The notes below the pieces were generated by a model. It was not told where the DNA came from and ran no database searches. It saw only the letters and a list, made by a program, of their open reading frames with translations. This document shows positions 9,914-17,840 of a DNA stretch of 64,000 bases, piece by piece. A program made the translations under genes and the position numbers. Source of the DNA: Aminipila luticellarii (GTDB lineage Bacteria; Bacillota; Clostridia; Peptostreptococcales; Anaerovoracaceae); the NCBI RefSeq assembly GCF_004103735.1, contig NZ_CP035281.1:248001-312000 (forward strand), in the 5' to 3' direction. Positions within the stretch are counted from its first letter, which is position 1, and the number at the start of each line of letters is the position of its first letter.

Positions 9914-9943
9914 TTGACAGTGTACTATTACAGGTAGTACACT
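9914..9943 (+). promoter_or_regulatory. Promoter overlapped by a 25-bp palindromic operator
   Basis: A perfect TTGACA at 9914-9919 and TACACT at 9938-9943 are 18 bases apart. The operator AGTGTACTA (9919-9927), a seven-base centre and TAGTACACT (9935-9943) lies exactly between and over the two hexamers, a layout expected for repression. Its AGTGTA-N13-TACACT core resembles, from memory, the site of the GntR-family regulator YtrA that controls antibiotic-responsive ABC transporters in Bacillus. No GntR gene is present in the window. Confidence 0.7.
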
Positions 9944-10034
9944 AAAAGAACAGAAGGTGTATTGTGCAGTAGGTGTACTGTAAAAAACAGGGGATATCGG
10001 TATACATACAGAAAAACAGAAATACATTTAAAAT

Positions 10035-10063
10035 GCGAACTCTAGGGGTGGAGTTCGCTTTTT
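10035..10063 (+). terminator. Terminator-like hairpin in the leader of the ABC operon
   Basis: GCGAACTC at 10035-10042 pairs with GAGTTCGC at 10051-10058 and is followed by TTTTT. It lies between the promoter at 9914 and the first gene at 10093, so it could attenuate the operon or mark the end of a short leader transcript. Confidence 0.6.
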
Positions 10064-10092
10064 AAAAGTAAGGGGAAAACAGAGGGAAACGG

Positions 10093-10824
10093 ATGGAACC
10101 ATTAATACAAGTAAAAAATGTCCGGAAGATTTACCGGATGGGAGATGAAAAGGTCGTAGCCCTGAACCATGTGAATCTGGAAATATACAGAGGAGAAATT
10201 GTATGTTTCCTGGGAACATCAGGATCAGGGAAATCGACCTTTCTCAATATGGTGGCTGGTTTGGAAAAGCCCACCAGAGGCGAAATCTATATTGGTGGGA
10301 TCCCCATACATAAATTGAACGAGGAGAAGGTGACCCTGTTCCGACAGAAAAATATAGGCTTTATCTTTCAGGCGTATCATCTGCTCCCTATGCTGACAGC
10401 CTTAGAAAACGTTAGCTTACCGCTGATTTTTCGGGGGGTCGATAAGAAAAAAAGAAACCGGATTGCCGAAGAGATACTGAGTGCGGTGGGATTAAAGGGG
10501 TACGGGAACCGCAGACCCGCCCAGATGAGCGGAGGACAGCAGCAAAGAGTGGGGATTGCAAGAGCTTTAGTGGGAACTCCGAAAATAATATTTGCGGATG
10601 AGCCTACAGGAAATCTGGATACCAATACCACAAAAGAAGTTATGAATCTGATTGTCGGACAGGTAAGAAAACATAAACAGACCTTGATTCTGGTCACCCA
10701 TGACAGGAGTATTGCAGACTATGCGGATAAGATCGTGACCATTCAGGATGGAAATATATTAAGTGTTACTGTAAGAGATTGTGTGGAGAAAGAAGAAAAG
10801 GGAGAAAAAAGAGATGAACAGTAG
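10093..10824 (+). CDS. ABC transporter ATP-binding protein (MacB/LolD type)
   Basis: Cytoplasmic ATPase that powers the FtsX-like permease encoded two genes downstream. All ABC motifs are visible: Walker A GTSGSGKST near residue 43, Q-loop FQAYHLLPMLTALENV, signature MSGGQQQR (usually LSGGQQQR), Walker B IIFADEP and the H-loop HD. The 243-residue length and the sequence around the Q-loop match the MacB/LolD/BceA group, whose members work as mechanotransmitters or antibiotic-resistance pumps rather than bulk importers. The downstream exoprotein gene starts inside its 3' end, implying translational coupling. Confidence 0.93.
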   Translation: MEPLIQVKNVRKIYRMGDEKVVALNHVNLEIYRGEIVCFLGTSGSGKSTFLNMVAGLEKPTRGEIYIGGIPIHKLNEEKVTLFRQKNIGFIFQAYHLLPMLTALENVSLPLIFRGVDKKKRNRIAEEILSAVGLKGYGNRRPAQMSGGQQQRVGIARALVGTPKIIFADEPTGNLDTNTTKEVMNLIVGQVRKHKQTLILVTHDRSIADYADKIVTIQDGNILSVTVRDCVEKEEKGEKRDEQ

Positions 10825-12934
10825 AAGAAGCAGCACAAAACGCAGAGGGAGTCTGGCAATGACCGTTGCCATGGTTTTATTATATTCCTTGATGCCGGTC
10901 TATCTGCCCCAGCAGTTGCCGGGAGCTTTTGCTTATGCAGCCGCCGGCAATGGGGGCGTTTTTATTGAAACCATAGGATCTCCGGGAGGTATGCAGGGAG
11001 ACGACAATGCCTCGATTGGGTTTCAGATAGAAAATAACAGAGGAGAGAATGTTATCGTACAAAATATGAAGCTGAGCATCGATGGTTCCGGTATCACGGT
11101 AGCCGATAATACGGGAAGCGTACTGATCCCTTCCGGCGGAAAGCAGATGGTAAGCTTTTCCGTAAAGATCGCCAAGCATGCGGATACCGGAGAGCGGAAC
11201 TGTAGTTTCCAGGCAAGCCTGAAGGATGAAAGCGGAGCCGACCTGGCCAACCAGAAGGCCTTAGAGGAGCATACCTCTTTTACGGTCTATGAGAAAATGG
11301 CTACAGATGGAGTGGATTCCAAAACAGTGGCAGGTGCAGATATTTCTCATTCTATAGAACCGGCCGGTGGTTTTGTTCAGGGAGACGGAAATAAATTAAG
11401 ACTGGAAGTGTACAACTTTGGAAATACCACCATTAAAAACGCAGTCGTTTCGCTGACGCTTCCCGAAGGCTTGTCCATTTATAACGGCAGCAATCAGGCT
11501 GAGCTGGGTTATGTTTCTGTGGGAAGCCGAAAAAGCATAGAATTTCCTATTACAGTAAAGGATGGAGTGGAGAGTAAAAATTATCCCATAGAGGTTCAGG
11601 TCTGGGGACTCAACTACATGAACGGAGAGGTAGTAGCAAAGAAAACCTTTTACATACCGGTGCAAGGCGACGGCAGCGTGGATACCAACAACATTGCGAT
11701 TACAAATGTGAGCAGCCCGGAAGAGGTTCAGGCGGGACAGCCGTTTAGCTTGGCGTTTTCCGTTCAAAATACCGGATCCGCTGCGATTAAAAATATAAAA
11801 ATAGCCGTAGAGCCGGCAGAAGGAATTATCAATAAATCCAGAAATATTTTTATTGACAACTTTCCCAAAGGAAGCAGCAAGCAATATTCTGTAAAGCTGT
11901 ATTCCTTTGACGGAGCAGACGAAAAAAGCTATCCCATAAAGATAACGGCATCGCCTACGAACAGCAGCGCTGAGAAGGATACGGTGCCCGGTGTGACGGA
12001 GTATGCTACGGTTACGATCCTGTCAGACGGAAGCACCTCTAAAAAACCACAGTTAATGGTGGACAACTATTCCTATGGTGGAAGTGTCGTTCAGGCCGGA
12101 ACAGCCTTTTATCTGAATTTGGGTCTTTTTAATACTTCGGGAAAGACCCTTACCAATGTTAAGGTCTCTTTAAGTAATGAGGACGGGGTTTTCGTGCCGG
12201 TGGGCGGGAGTAATTCCTTTTTTATTGACAGCCTAAAAGCCAAGGGACATTATACAAAGAGCATCAAGATGAATACAAAGCCGCAGGCTGAACAGAAGAC
12301 CACGCCTATCACTGTAAAAATGTCGTATGAAGCCGGTTCCGGAGACCCGCTGGAATCCGAGGATGTCATAGCAGTTCCGGTGACTCAGAAGACCCGGCTT
12401 GCTGTGGATGACATCGTGCCGCCCATGGAGCTTTATGTGGGCCAGCAGGGATCCTGCGAGCTGGATTTCTACAACATGGGGAAAACTCCTTTAAATAATC
12501 TGCGGGTCAACTGCGAGGGAAATTTTGATGTGATGGAGTCCAATAGTTACTATGCGGGAAACATGGAAAGCGGGAAGAGCGACAGCTACCGGTTTAATTT
12601 TATTCCCAGAGAGGTGGGACCCATGGAGGGGACCATCACCTTTACCTTTGAGGATGGGAACGGTGATCCGCAATTTTTGGAAGTCCCCTTTACCTTTCAG
12701 GCCATGGAAGCTCCCGAAGACGATGGGTTGAACATGGAGGAACCGGAAGCAGAAAAAAAGGCTCCCTGGGCACTTATTATAGCCGTAGGGGTGATCGCTG
12801 CCGGTATTGTGGGCGGCATACTGTTTAAAAGGCACCGGAAGAAAAAGCTTCATGCGGCTCTTGAAATAGAGGATGATTTTGATTTTGAGATAAAAGAACC
12901 GGCGGACAGCAGTGAAAGACCAGAGGGCAAATAA
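10814..12934 (+). CDS. Large secreted, membrane-anchored CARDB/NEW3-like repeat protein of an ABC system
   Basis: A 706-residue exported protein with no enzymatic motif seen. The N-terminal basic stretch and hydrophobic segment (about 16-40) form a signal sequence. The body consists of repeated beta-sandwich-type units of about 110-130 residues, each with a pattern such as FGNTTIKNAVVSLTLPEG, TGSAAIKNIKIAVEPAEG and TSGKTLTNVKVSLSNEDG, typical of CARDB/NEW3 or COG1361-type domains. One transmembrane helix near residues 648-670 is followed by a basic and then acidic cytoplasmic tail. An in-frame GTG at 10781 exists, but the ATG at 10814 has GGAG ten bases upstream. Lying between ATPase and permease genes, it probably serves as the extracellular part of the transporter. 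Ligand unknown. Confidence 0.75.
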   Translation: MNSRRSSTKRRGSLAMTVAMVLLYSLMPVYLPQQLPGAFAYAAAGNGGVFIETIGSPGGMQGDDNASIGFQIENNRGENVIVQNMKLSIDGSGITVADNTGSVLIPSGGKQMVSFSVKIAKHADTGERNCSFQASLKDESGADLANQKALEEHTSFTVYEKMATDGVDSKTVAGADISHSIEPAGGFVQGDGNKLRLEVYNFGNTTIKNAVVSLTLPEGLSIYNGSNQAELGYVSVGSRKSIEFPITVKDGVESKNYPIEVQVWGLNYMNGEVVAKKTFYIPVQGDGSVDTNNIAITNVSSPEEVQAGQPFSLAFSVQNTGSAAIKNIKIAVEPAEGIINKSRNIFIDNFPKGSSKQYSVKLYSFDGADEKSYPIKITASPTNSSAEKDTVPGVTEYATVTILSDGSTSKKPQLMVDNYSYGGSVVQAGTAFYLNLGLFNTSGKTLTNVKVSLSNEDGVFVPVGGSNSFFIDSLKAKGHYTKSIKMNTKPQAEQKTTPITVKMSYEAGSGDPLESEDVIAVPVTQKTRLAVDDIVPPMELYVGQQGSCELDFYNMGKTPLNNLRVNCEGNFDVMESNSYYAGNMESGKSDSYRFNFIPREVGPMEGTITFTFEDGNGDPQFLEVPFTFQAMEAPEDDGLNMEEPEAEKKAPWALIIAVGVIAAGIVGGILFKRHRKKKLHAALEIEDDFDFEIKEPADSSERPEGK

Positions 12935-12945
12935 GGAGCAGAGGT

Positions 12946-14289
12946 ATGAATAACAGAGATTTGATCGGCCTGTGTGTTCGCAATCTGCTGAGACGGCGCA
13001 CGAGGACTTTGCTGGCGGTAGTCGGCGTGGTGGTGGGCACCTGTGCTATTGTTGTCATGATGTCCATAGGCTTTGGTCTGACGGACAGCTATCAGGAACA
13101 AATTGAAAGCTATGGAAATCTTCATATGATTACGGTCATGAGTAATGGAGATGGTCAGATGATGCAGCAGATGAAAGATGCAAAAGGAGTCATCAACGAT
13201 AAGGCTCTTGTGCAAATGGAAAAAATGGAAGGGGTCGGGGCGGTTACACCGGTGGTAAGCGAATATCTTGTCATTGGAGTCGGTAAAAAAATTGCCCAGA
13301 CCGAGGTGCTGGGGATTCGCCCGGAGGTATTGGAAAAGTTCAATTATAAGGTGCTGGAGGGCGGACGGCTGCTTCAGCCTTCGGATAAGTATGAGATCCT
13401 GTTTGGCAATCAGGTTCCCACCTGGTTTCAGGACCCCGGAAGCGATGAATGGAGCGGCGAGCCGCTGGACGTTATGTCAGCCAAGAAAATGATTATTACG
13501 GGGGATGACACATATGGCCAGAAAAAGCAGAACGGGGAAAGCGAAAAGGACGATTCAGATAAGGTCGTATATAAGGAGTATGAGACCCGAGCGGTGGGCG
13601 TACTGGAAAATCCAGACGACGATTCGGCATACTGCGCCTATATGAACATTACCGCACTGGAGGATATATCGAAGGAAATTAAAAAGGCTCGAAAGGAAAA
13701 TACTGTTTCTAGCGGAACGAAAACCTATGAACAAGCCTTGGTATACGTATCGGATATCAACGATTCTGCGGATATAAGCAAACAGCTTCGGGAGCAGGGG
13801 TTTCAGACTTCAAGTCCCAGCGACTGGCTGGAGTCCATGAAAGAGACGGCCAAGATGATTCAGGGAATTCTGGGGGGAATAGGCGGAATTTCCCTGCTGG
13901 TAGCAGCTCTGGGCATTACCAATACCATGATCATGTCCATTTATGAGCGAACCAAGGAAATCGGTGTTATGAAGGTCATTGGTGCAAATCTTCGGGATAT
14001 TCGAAAAATGTTTTTGCTTGAAGCTGGAATGATCGGGTTTATAGGCGGTATGGTGGGACTGCTATTCAGTTTGATCGTTTCCCTGCTCATGAATACCGTT
14101 CTGAAAGACATTATCAGTCTTGCCCTTGGAAGCATTGGGGGAGGATACGGTTCCTCTATTTCAAAAATTCCGCTCTGGCTTGCGGCGGCGTCTGTTGCCT
14201 TTGCTACAGCCATTGGCCTGATGGCCGGATATTATCCGGCGAAGCGTGCTATGAATTTGAGCGCACTGGAAAGCTTAAAAAATGAATAG
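12946..14289 (+). CDS. ABC transporter permease, MacB/FtsX family
   Basis: A 447-residue permease with the MacB topology: one helix near residues 20-42 (the start NLLRRRTRTLLAVVGVVVG is typical), a large extracytoplasmic MacB periplasmic-core-like domain to about 300, then three helices (about 305-330, 355-380 and 400-425) with the FtsX-type linker SIYERTKEIGVMKVIGA. It starts 11 bases after the exoprotein gene with GGAGCAGAGGT upstream. With the preceding ATPase and exoprotein it forms a complete Gram-positive mechanotransmission-type complex. Substrate not deducible. Confidence 0.9.
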   Translation: MNNRDLIGLCVRNLLRRRTRTLLAVVGVVVGTCAIVVMMSIGFGLTDSYQEQIESYGNLHMITVMSNGDGQMMQQMKDAKGVINDKALVQMEKMEGVGAVTPVVSEYLVIGVGKKIAQTEVLGIRPEVLEKFNYKVLEGGRLLQPSDKYEILFGNQVPTWFQDPGSDEWSGEPLDVMSAKKMIITGDDTYGQKKQNGESEKDDSDKVVYKEYETRAVGVLENPDDDSAYCAYMNITALEDISKEIKKARKENTVSSGTKTYEQALVYVSDINDSADISKQLREQGFQTSSPSDWLESMKETAKMIQGILGGIGGISLLVAALGITNTMIMSIYERTKEIGVMKVIGANLRDIRKMFLLEAGMIGFIGGMVGLLFSLIVSLLMNTVLKDIISLALGSIGGGYGSSISKIPLWLAAASVAFATAIGLMAGYYPAKRAMNLSALESLKNE

Positions 14290-14307
14290 CCTTATGGAAA
14301 AGTCAGA

Positions 14308-14342
14308 AGACTGCCGCGATTTGTTTTGCTGCGGTCTTTTTT
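14308..14342 (+). terminator. Rho-independent terminator after the ABC operon
   Basis: AGACTGCCGC at 14308-14317 pairs with GCTGCGGTCT at 14328-14337 (one mismatch and one G-U), followed by a T run to 14342. Confidence 0.8.
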
Positions 14343-14349
14343 GTATAAT
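14321..14349 (+). promoter_or_regulatory. Possible promoter for the two-component operon
   Basis: TTGTTT at 14321-14326 and TATAAT at 14344-14349 are 17 bases apart and overlap the preceding terminator. The resulting leader would be about 145 bases and would contain AATCTTAAG at 14364-14372 and a GTAAGA repeat. Confidence 0.4.
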
Positions 14350-14499
14350 AGGAAGAGAACAGTAATCTTAAGAAATTCGTAAGAGTTTCAACGGTTTTTT
14401 TGTAAGAATTGGATTTTATGATTGAAATAGAATCAGAAAAGAGGCAAACTGGCCAGATGCGCAGTCAGGAGCAGCTTTTCTGAAAGCGGAGGGTTGAAA

Positions 14500-15186
14500 A
14501 TGAACATTTTAGTATGCGATGATGATAAAGAGATTGTGAATGCCATAGAGGTTTATTTAAAAAATGAGGGATATGAGATTTTTAAAGCCTATGACGGGTT
14601 TCAGGCGCTGGATATCCTTGAAAAGAACCAGATTCATCTGATTTTGATGGATATTATGATGCCGAAGCTGGATGGTATGCGTACAACTATGAGAATCAGA
14701 GAAGGAAAAAATATTCCCATCATCATGCTCTCCGCCAAGTCAGAGGATTATGATAAGATCACGGGATTAAACGTGGGGGCGGATGATTATGTCACAAAGC
14801 CTTTTAATCCTCTGGAATTAATTGCTAGAGTCAAATCTCAACTGAGAAGGTATGTAACCCTCGGCAGTCTGGAAAAGAAGAATGGGGTTTTTAAAACAGG
14901 GGGATTAGAAATAGACGATGAACAAAAGACCGTCACTCTGGATGGAGAACAGGTCATTGTAACGCCTATTGAGTACGGAATCTTAAAGCTATTGACAGAA
15001 AATGCAGGGCGGGTCTTTTCGATGGAACAGATTTATGAAGCGGTTTGGAACGAACCGGCATATAATCCGGAAAATACCGTAGCAGTGCATGTGAGAAGGA
15101 TTCGGGAGAAAATTGAAATTAATCCGAAGGATCCGAGATATTTAAAGGTGGTGTGGGGAATTGGATACAAAGTTGAAAAATTTTAA
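14500..15186 (+). CDS. OmpR/VanR-type response regulator
   Basis: A 228-residue DNA-binding response regulator. The receiver domain (1-115) has the acidic pocket DDD near residues 7-9, the phospho-acceptor Asp51 in LMDIMMPKLDG, and the conserved Lys in YVTKPF. The C-terminal winged-helix output domain covers about 130-228 (TPIEYGILKLL, ENTVAVHVRRIREKIE). A TTG at 14494 is in frame, but the ATG at 14500 fits the GGAGGG site better. The kinase gene overlaps its 3' end by 26 bases. Its position right after the ABC module suggests it controls that module; this is inference. Confidence 0.93.
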   Translation: MNILVCDDDKEIVNAIEVYLKNEGYEIFKAYDGFQALDILEKNQIHLILMDIMMPKLDGMRTTMRIREGKNIPIIMLSAKSEDYDKITGLNVGADDYVTKPFNPLELIARVKSQLRRYVTLGSLEKKNGVFKTGGLEIDDEQKTVTLDGEQVIVTPIEYGILKLLTENAGRVFSMEQIYEAVWNEPAYNPENTVAVHVRRIREKIEINPKDPRYLKVVWGIGYKVEKF

Positions 15187-17599
15187 TGATAATCAGGTGG
15201 TTCGGGTACTGGCTTTCCTCATGTGTGCGATGCTGTTTTCAGCTACGCTCATAGGAAGCCTAGCCACAATCGTAGGTATTGAAAAAACAGGTAGGAGCTT
15301 TACTCTGGAAGAGATTTTCGGTACGAAGGAGTATTTAGACAGTAACGACTTGCAGCAGGAATTTAAATCGGAAGCTCAAGATCTTGCTCAGTTGATCGGA
15401 TTTTATAAAAACGAAGCGAACATTAAAGCCGGAAAGCTTCTGAATGAAAACAGCGGAACCCTGGGGGATGCCATTGCAGGGCTTTATTATGAAGGGTATT
15501 ATTATTACGGAAATAAAAAGATCAGTGCATCTCCGCTGCATATCTCATACGATGTGACAGAGGCGAATGGTACTTATAAGCCGGTGATGCTCATCAACGG
15601 TACCTCCTATCCTATAGAAAGCAGCGAAGCGTATATTTCCTACAGCGGTGCGGATCGGGAAGAGGCTTTGCAGTATGCGCAGGGATATGTTACAAGTGAA
15701 GCAGACATAGACAATAATTCTTATGTTAAAAAGGCTTTTATGGAAGCCAATAAAACTCAGATTGAGGAAATAAAGGCGATACTGATTAAGTATCAGTTGA
15801 GAAGCTTCAATGAACTGAAGCGTGAACTGAACTCTCAGAAAGGCATGCTGTATTTCGTTACGGATGGATCGAGTACTTTTACCAATCTGAAACAAGCGGC
15901 AGCGGCTGAGGGAAATGTAACTGCTCCGGACATAGCAGAATTCAAGAAAAATCCGGCCTATATGATCTATAAGGACGGTAATCTGACAAAGAATCCCAAG
16001 TCGACGGTGAGCTCGGCTCCGTCTGTAAGAGGGACGGATGCGGAGATCGAAGATTCTTTCTTTACCTTATACAATGATGGTCTAAAAGTATATGTGGCGT
16101 TTAATAAGGACTACATTGCTGAAAAGCAGGCGGTATATCAGAACACGTCCGATGTGCTTCATTTGATTCCGCTGATAGCGGGATGCGGCACAGGCTGCCT
16201 GATTTTATTCATATACCTTGCAGTGACTACCGGAAGAAGGGATACCAGTGGAAGAAGAAAGCTCTATACACTGGACAGAATATGGACGGAGCTTCAGCTG
16301 ATAGGAATCTGTACCGCAGTAGGCCTGGGAATCTGGGTCAGCGGAACGGCTTTTTATAATTGGGTCTGGTCCGGGGCAGCGCCTTCGATGGAAATAGCCG
16401 TTGTGTCCGGGATTTGTGTCCTTCTGGCCGGAGCCGGATTATGGTTCATCCTATCCTGTATCAGACTGCTTAAAGCGCATCAATTTATAAAAAATTCACT
16501 GATCTATAAGCTGTGGAACCTGATTATTCTCAAATGGTGGGGTAAGGTATGGGAAGGTGTTAAAGCAGTCTATACGGGAAGCAGTCTGATGAAAAAGATT
16601 GTGATTGGTGCTCTAGTGGGATGTGTCCTTTCTGCCACGATTTTTTTAGCACCGGTGGTCTTTCTGGTAATCATTGCCTTTGCCCCAAAATGGGTGAAGA
16701 AATTTGAAGGAATCAAGGAAGGCATTGAAGAAGTCAAGAGCGGAAACCTCACGTATAAAATTCCTGCGGAAGGGAACGGCGAGTTAGACAGGCTGGCCAG
16801 AAGTATCAATGAGATCTCGGAAGCTTCCAACGTGGCTGTTCAAAACGAATTGAAGAATCAGAGAATGAAAACAGATTTGATTTCCAATGTATCTCATGAT
16901 TTGAAAACACCTCTTACTTCCATGGTGACGTATATCGATCTTCTCAAAAGTGAGGGGCTGGACAGTGAGAATGCGCCGGAATACGTAAGAATATTGGATG
17001 AAAAAACAGAACGGCTTCGACACTTGACCGAAGATCTGTTTGAGGCGGCTAAGGCTTCCAGCGGCGCTATGCCCGTCCATTTAGAAAAGGTGGAGCTGCT
17101 TTCCCTGATCAACCAGGGGCTGGGGGAGATGGATCAGCGGATTCAGGATTCCGGGCTGGATTTTATCGTCCATGCAGAACGCGACAAGTACTATGTCCTC
17201 GCAGACGGGCAGCTGCTTTGGCGGGTGGTGGAAAATCTTCTGGGCAATGTCCTGAAATATGCGCTGGAAAACAGTCGGGTCTATATTGATATAAAGGATA
17301 GAGGCGGCAGCGAAAAGCCGGCAAGCATTGTGACTCTGGAGATGAAAAACATTTCAAAGAATCCGCTGAATATCAGTGCAGACGAACTGATGGAACGGTT
17401 CAAGCGCGGAGATGAGTCTCGAACCACTGAAGGCAGCGGCTTAGGCTTGGCTATCGCAAAGGATTTGGTGAAATTGCAGAATGGCTGGCTTGACGTGGTG
17501 ATCGACGGGGATTTGTTCAAGGCACAGGTCATGCTGAGTAAATATCCGGAGGATAAAAAAGACGAAGAGCCGGAAAATAAAAAAGAAAAAAATCAGTAA
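15161..17599 (+). CDS. Sensor histidine kinase with large extracytoplasmic domain and five or so helices
   Basis: An 812-residue membrane kinase and partner of the preceding regulator. The first helix is at about residues 14-38, followed by a 290-residue extracytoplasmic sensor region, then a cluster of four hydrophobic segments between about 330 and 510, a linker, the dimerisation domain with phospho-acceptor His near 579 (SNVSHDLKTPLTS) and the ATPase domain with an N-box (NLLGNVLKYA) and GSGLGLAIAKDLV. The C-terminus is highly charged. The start is uncertain: TTG 15161 overlaps the regulator gene, and a GTG at 15197 would remove the overlap. The number of helices is unusual for a two-helix sensor kinase. 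Confidence 0.88.
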   Translation: MDTKLKNFNDNQVVRVLAFLMCAMLFSATLIGSLATIVGIEKTGRSFTLEEIFGTKEYLDSNDLQQEFKSEAQDLAQLIGFYKNEANIKAGKLLNENSGTLGDAIAGLYYEGYYYYGNKKISASPLHISYDVTEANGTYKPVMLINGTSYPIESSEAYISYSGADREEALQYAQGYVTSEADIDNNSYVKKAFMEANKTQIEEIKAILIKYQLRSFNELKRELNSQKGMLYFVTDGSSTFTNLKQAAAAEGNVTAPDIAEFKKNPAYMIYKDGNLTKNPKSTVSSAPSVRGTDAEIEDSFFTLYNDGLKVYVAFNKDYIAEKQAVYQNTSDVLHLIPLIAGCGTGCLILFIYLAVTTGRRDTSGRRKLYTLDRIWTELQLIGICTAVGLGIWVSGTAFYNWVWSGAAPSMEIAVVSGICVLLAGAGLWFILSCIRLLKAHQFIKNSLIYKLWNLIILKWWGKVWEGVKAVYTGSSLMKKIVIGALVGCVLSATIFLAPVVFLVIIAFAPKWVKKFEGIKEGIEEVKSGNLTYKIPAEGNGELDRLARSINEISEASNVAVQNELKNQRMKTDLISNVSHDLKTPLTSMVTYIDLLKSEGLDSENAPEYVRILDEKTERLRHLTEDLFEAAKASSGAMPVHLEKVELLSLINQGLGEMDQRIQDSGLDFIVHAERDKYYVLADGQLLWRVVENLLGNVLKYALENSRVYIDIKDRGGSEKPASIVTLEMKNISKNPLNISADELMERFKRGDESRTTEGSGLGLAIAKDLVKLQNGWLDVVIDGDLFKAQVMLSKYPEDKKDEEPENKKEKNQ

Positions 17600-17604
17600 A
17601 AATC

Positions 17605-17651
17605 AAAAGGGAACTCACAAACGGGAAAAGTAGTGTGCGTTCCCTTTTGTT
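17605..17651 (+). terminator. Terminator-like long hairpin after the kinase gene
   Basis: AAAAGGGAAC at 17605-17614 pairs perfectly with GTTCCCTTTT at 17639-17648. The loop is 24 bases, which is long, but the position and T-rich 3' arm support a terminator. Confidence 0.65.
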
Positions 17652-17680
17652 GTGGTGTTATATTTTTATCTAGGGGAACG

Positions 17681-17710
17681 AATATTATAGATAAATTTAT
17701 CTATAATATT
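17681..17710. promoter_or_regulatory. Perfect 30-bp palindrome upstream of nadE
   Basis: The arm AATATTATAGATAAA at 17681-17695 is exactly mirrored by TTTATCTATAATATT at 17696-17710, with no spacer. It ends one base before a TTGACG -35 element, so it is well placed for an operator. It does not match the Rex-type TTGTTAA-N4-TTAACAA pattern. Confidence 0.6.
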
Positions 17711-17711
17711 G

Positions 17712-17740
17712 TTGACGCATATATAGCTTGAGGTTAGTAT
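17712..17740 (+). promoter_or_regulatory. Promoter for nadE
   Basis: TTGACG at 17712-17717 and TAGTAT at 17735-17740, 17 bases apart. The leader would be about 95 bases long. Confidence 0.6.
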
Positions 17741-17840
17741 ATATGATGTGGATTGCATATAATTGAAAAATAAAAGAAAAATTCGGTTTGTATTGAGAAC
17801 ATAGGATAGCTTAAGAACGATAAATGGAAAGGAAAACAAC

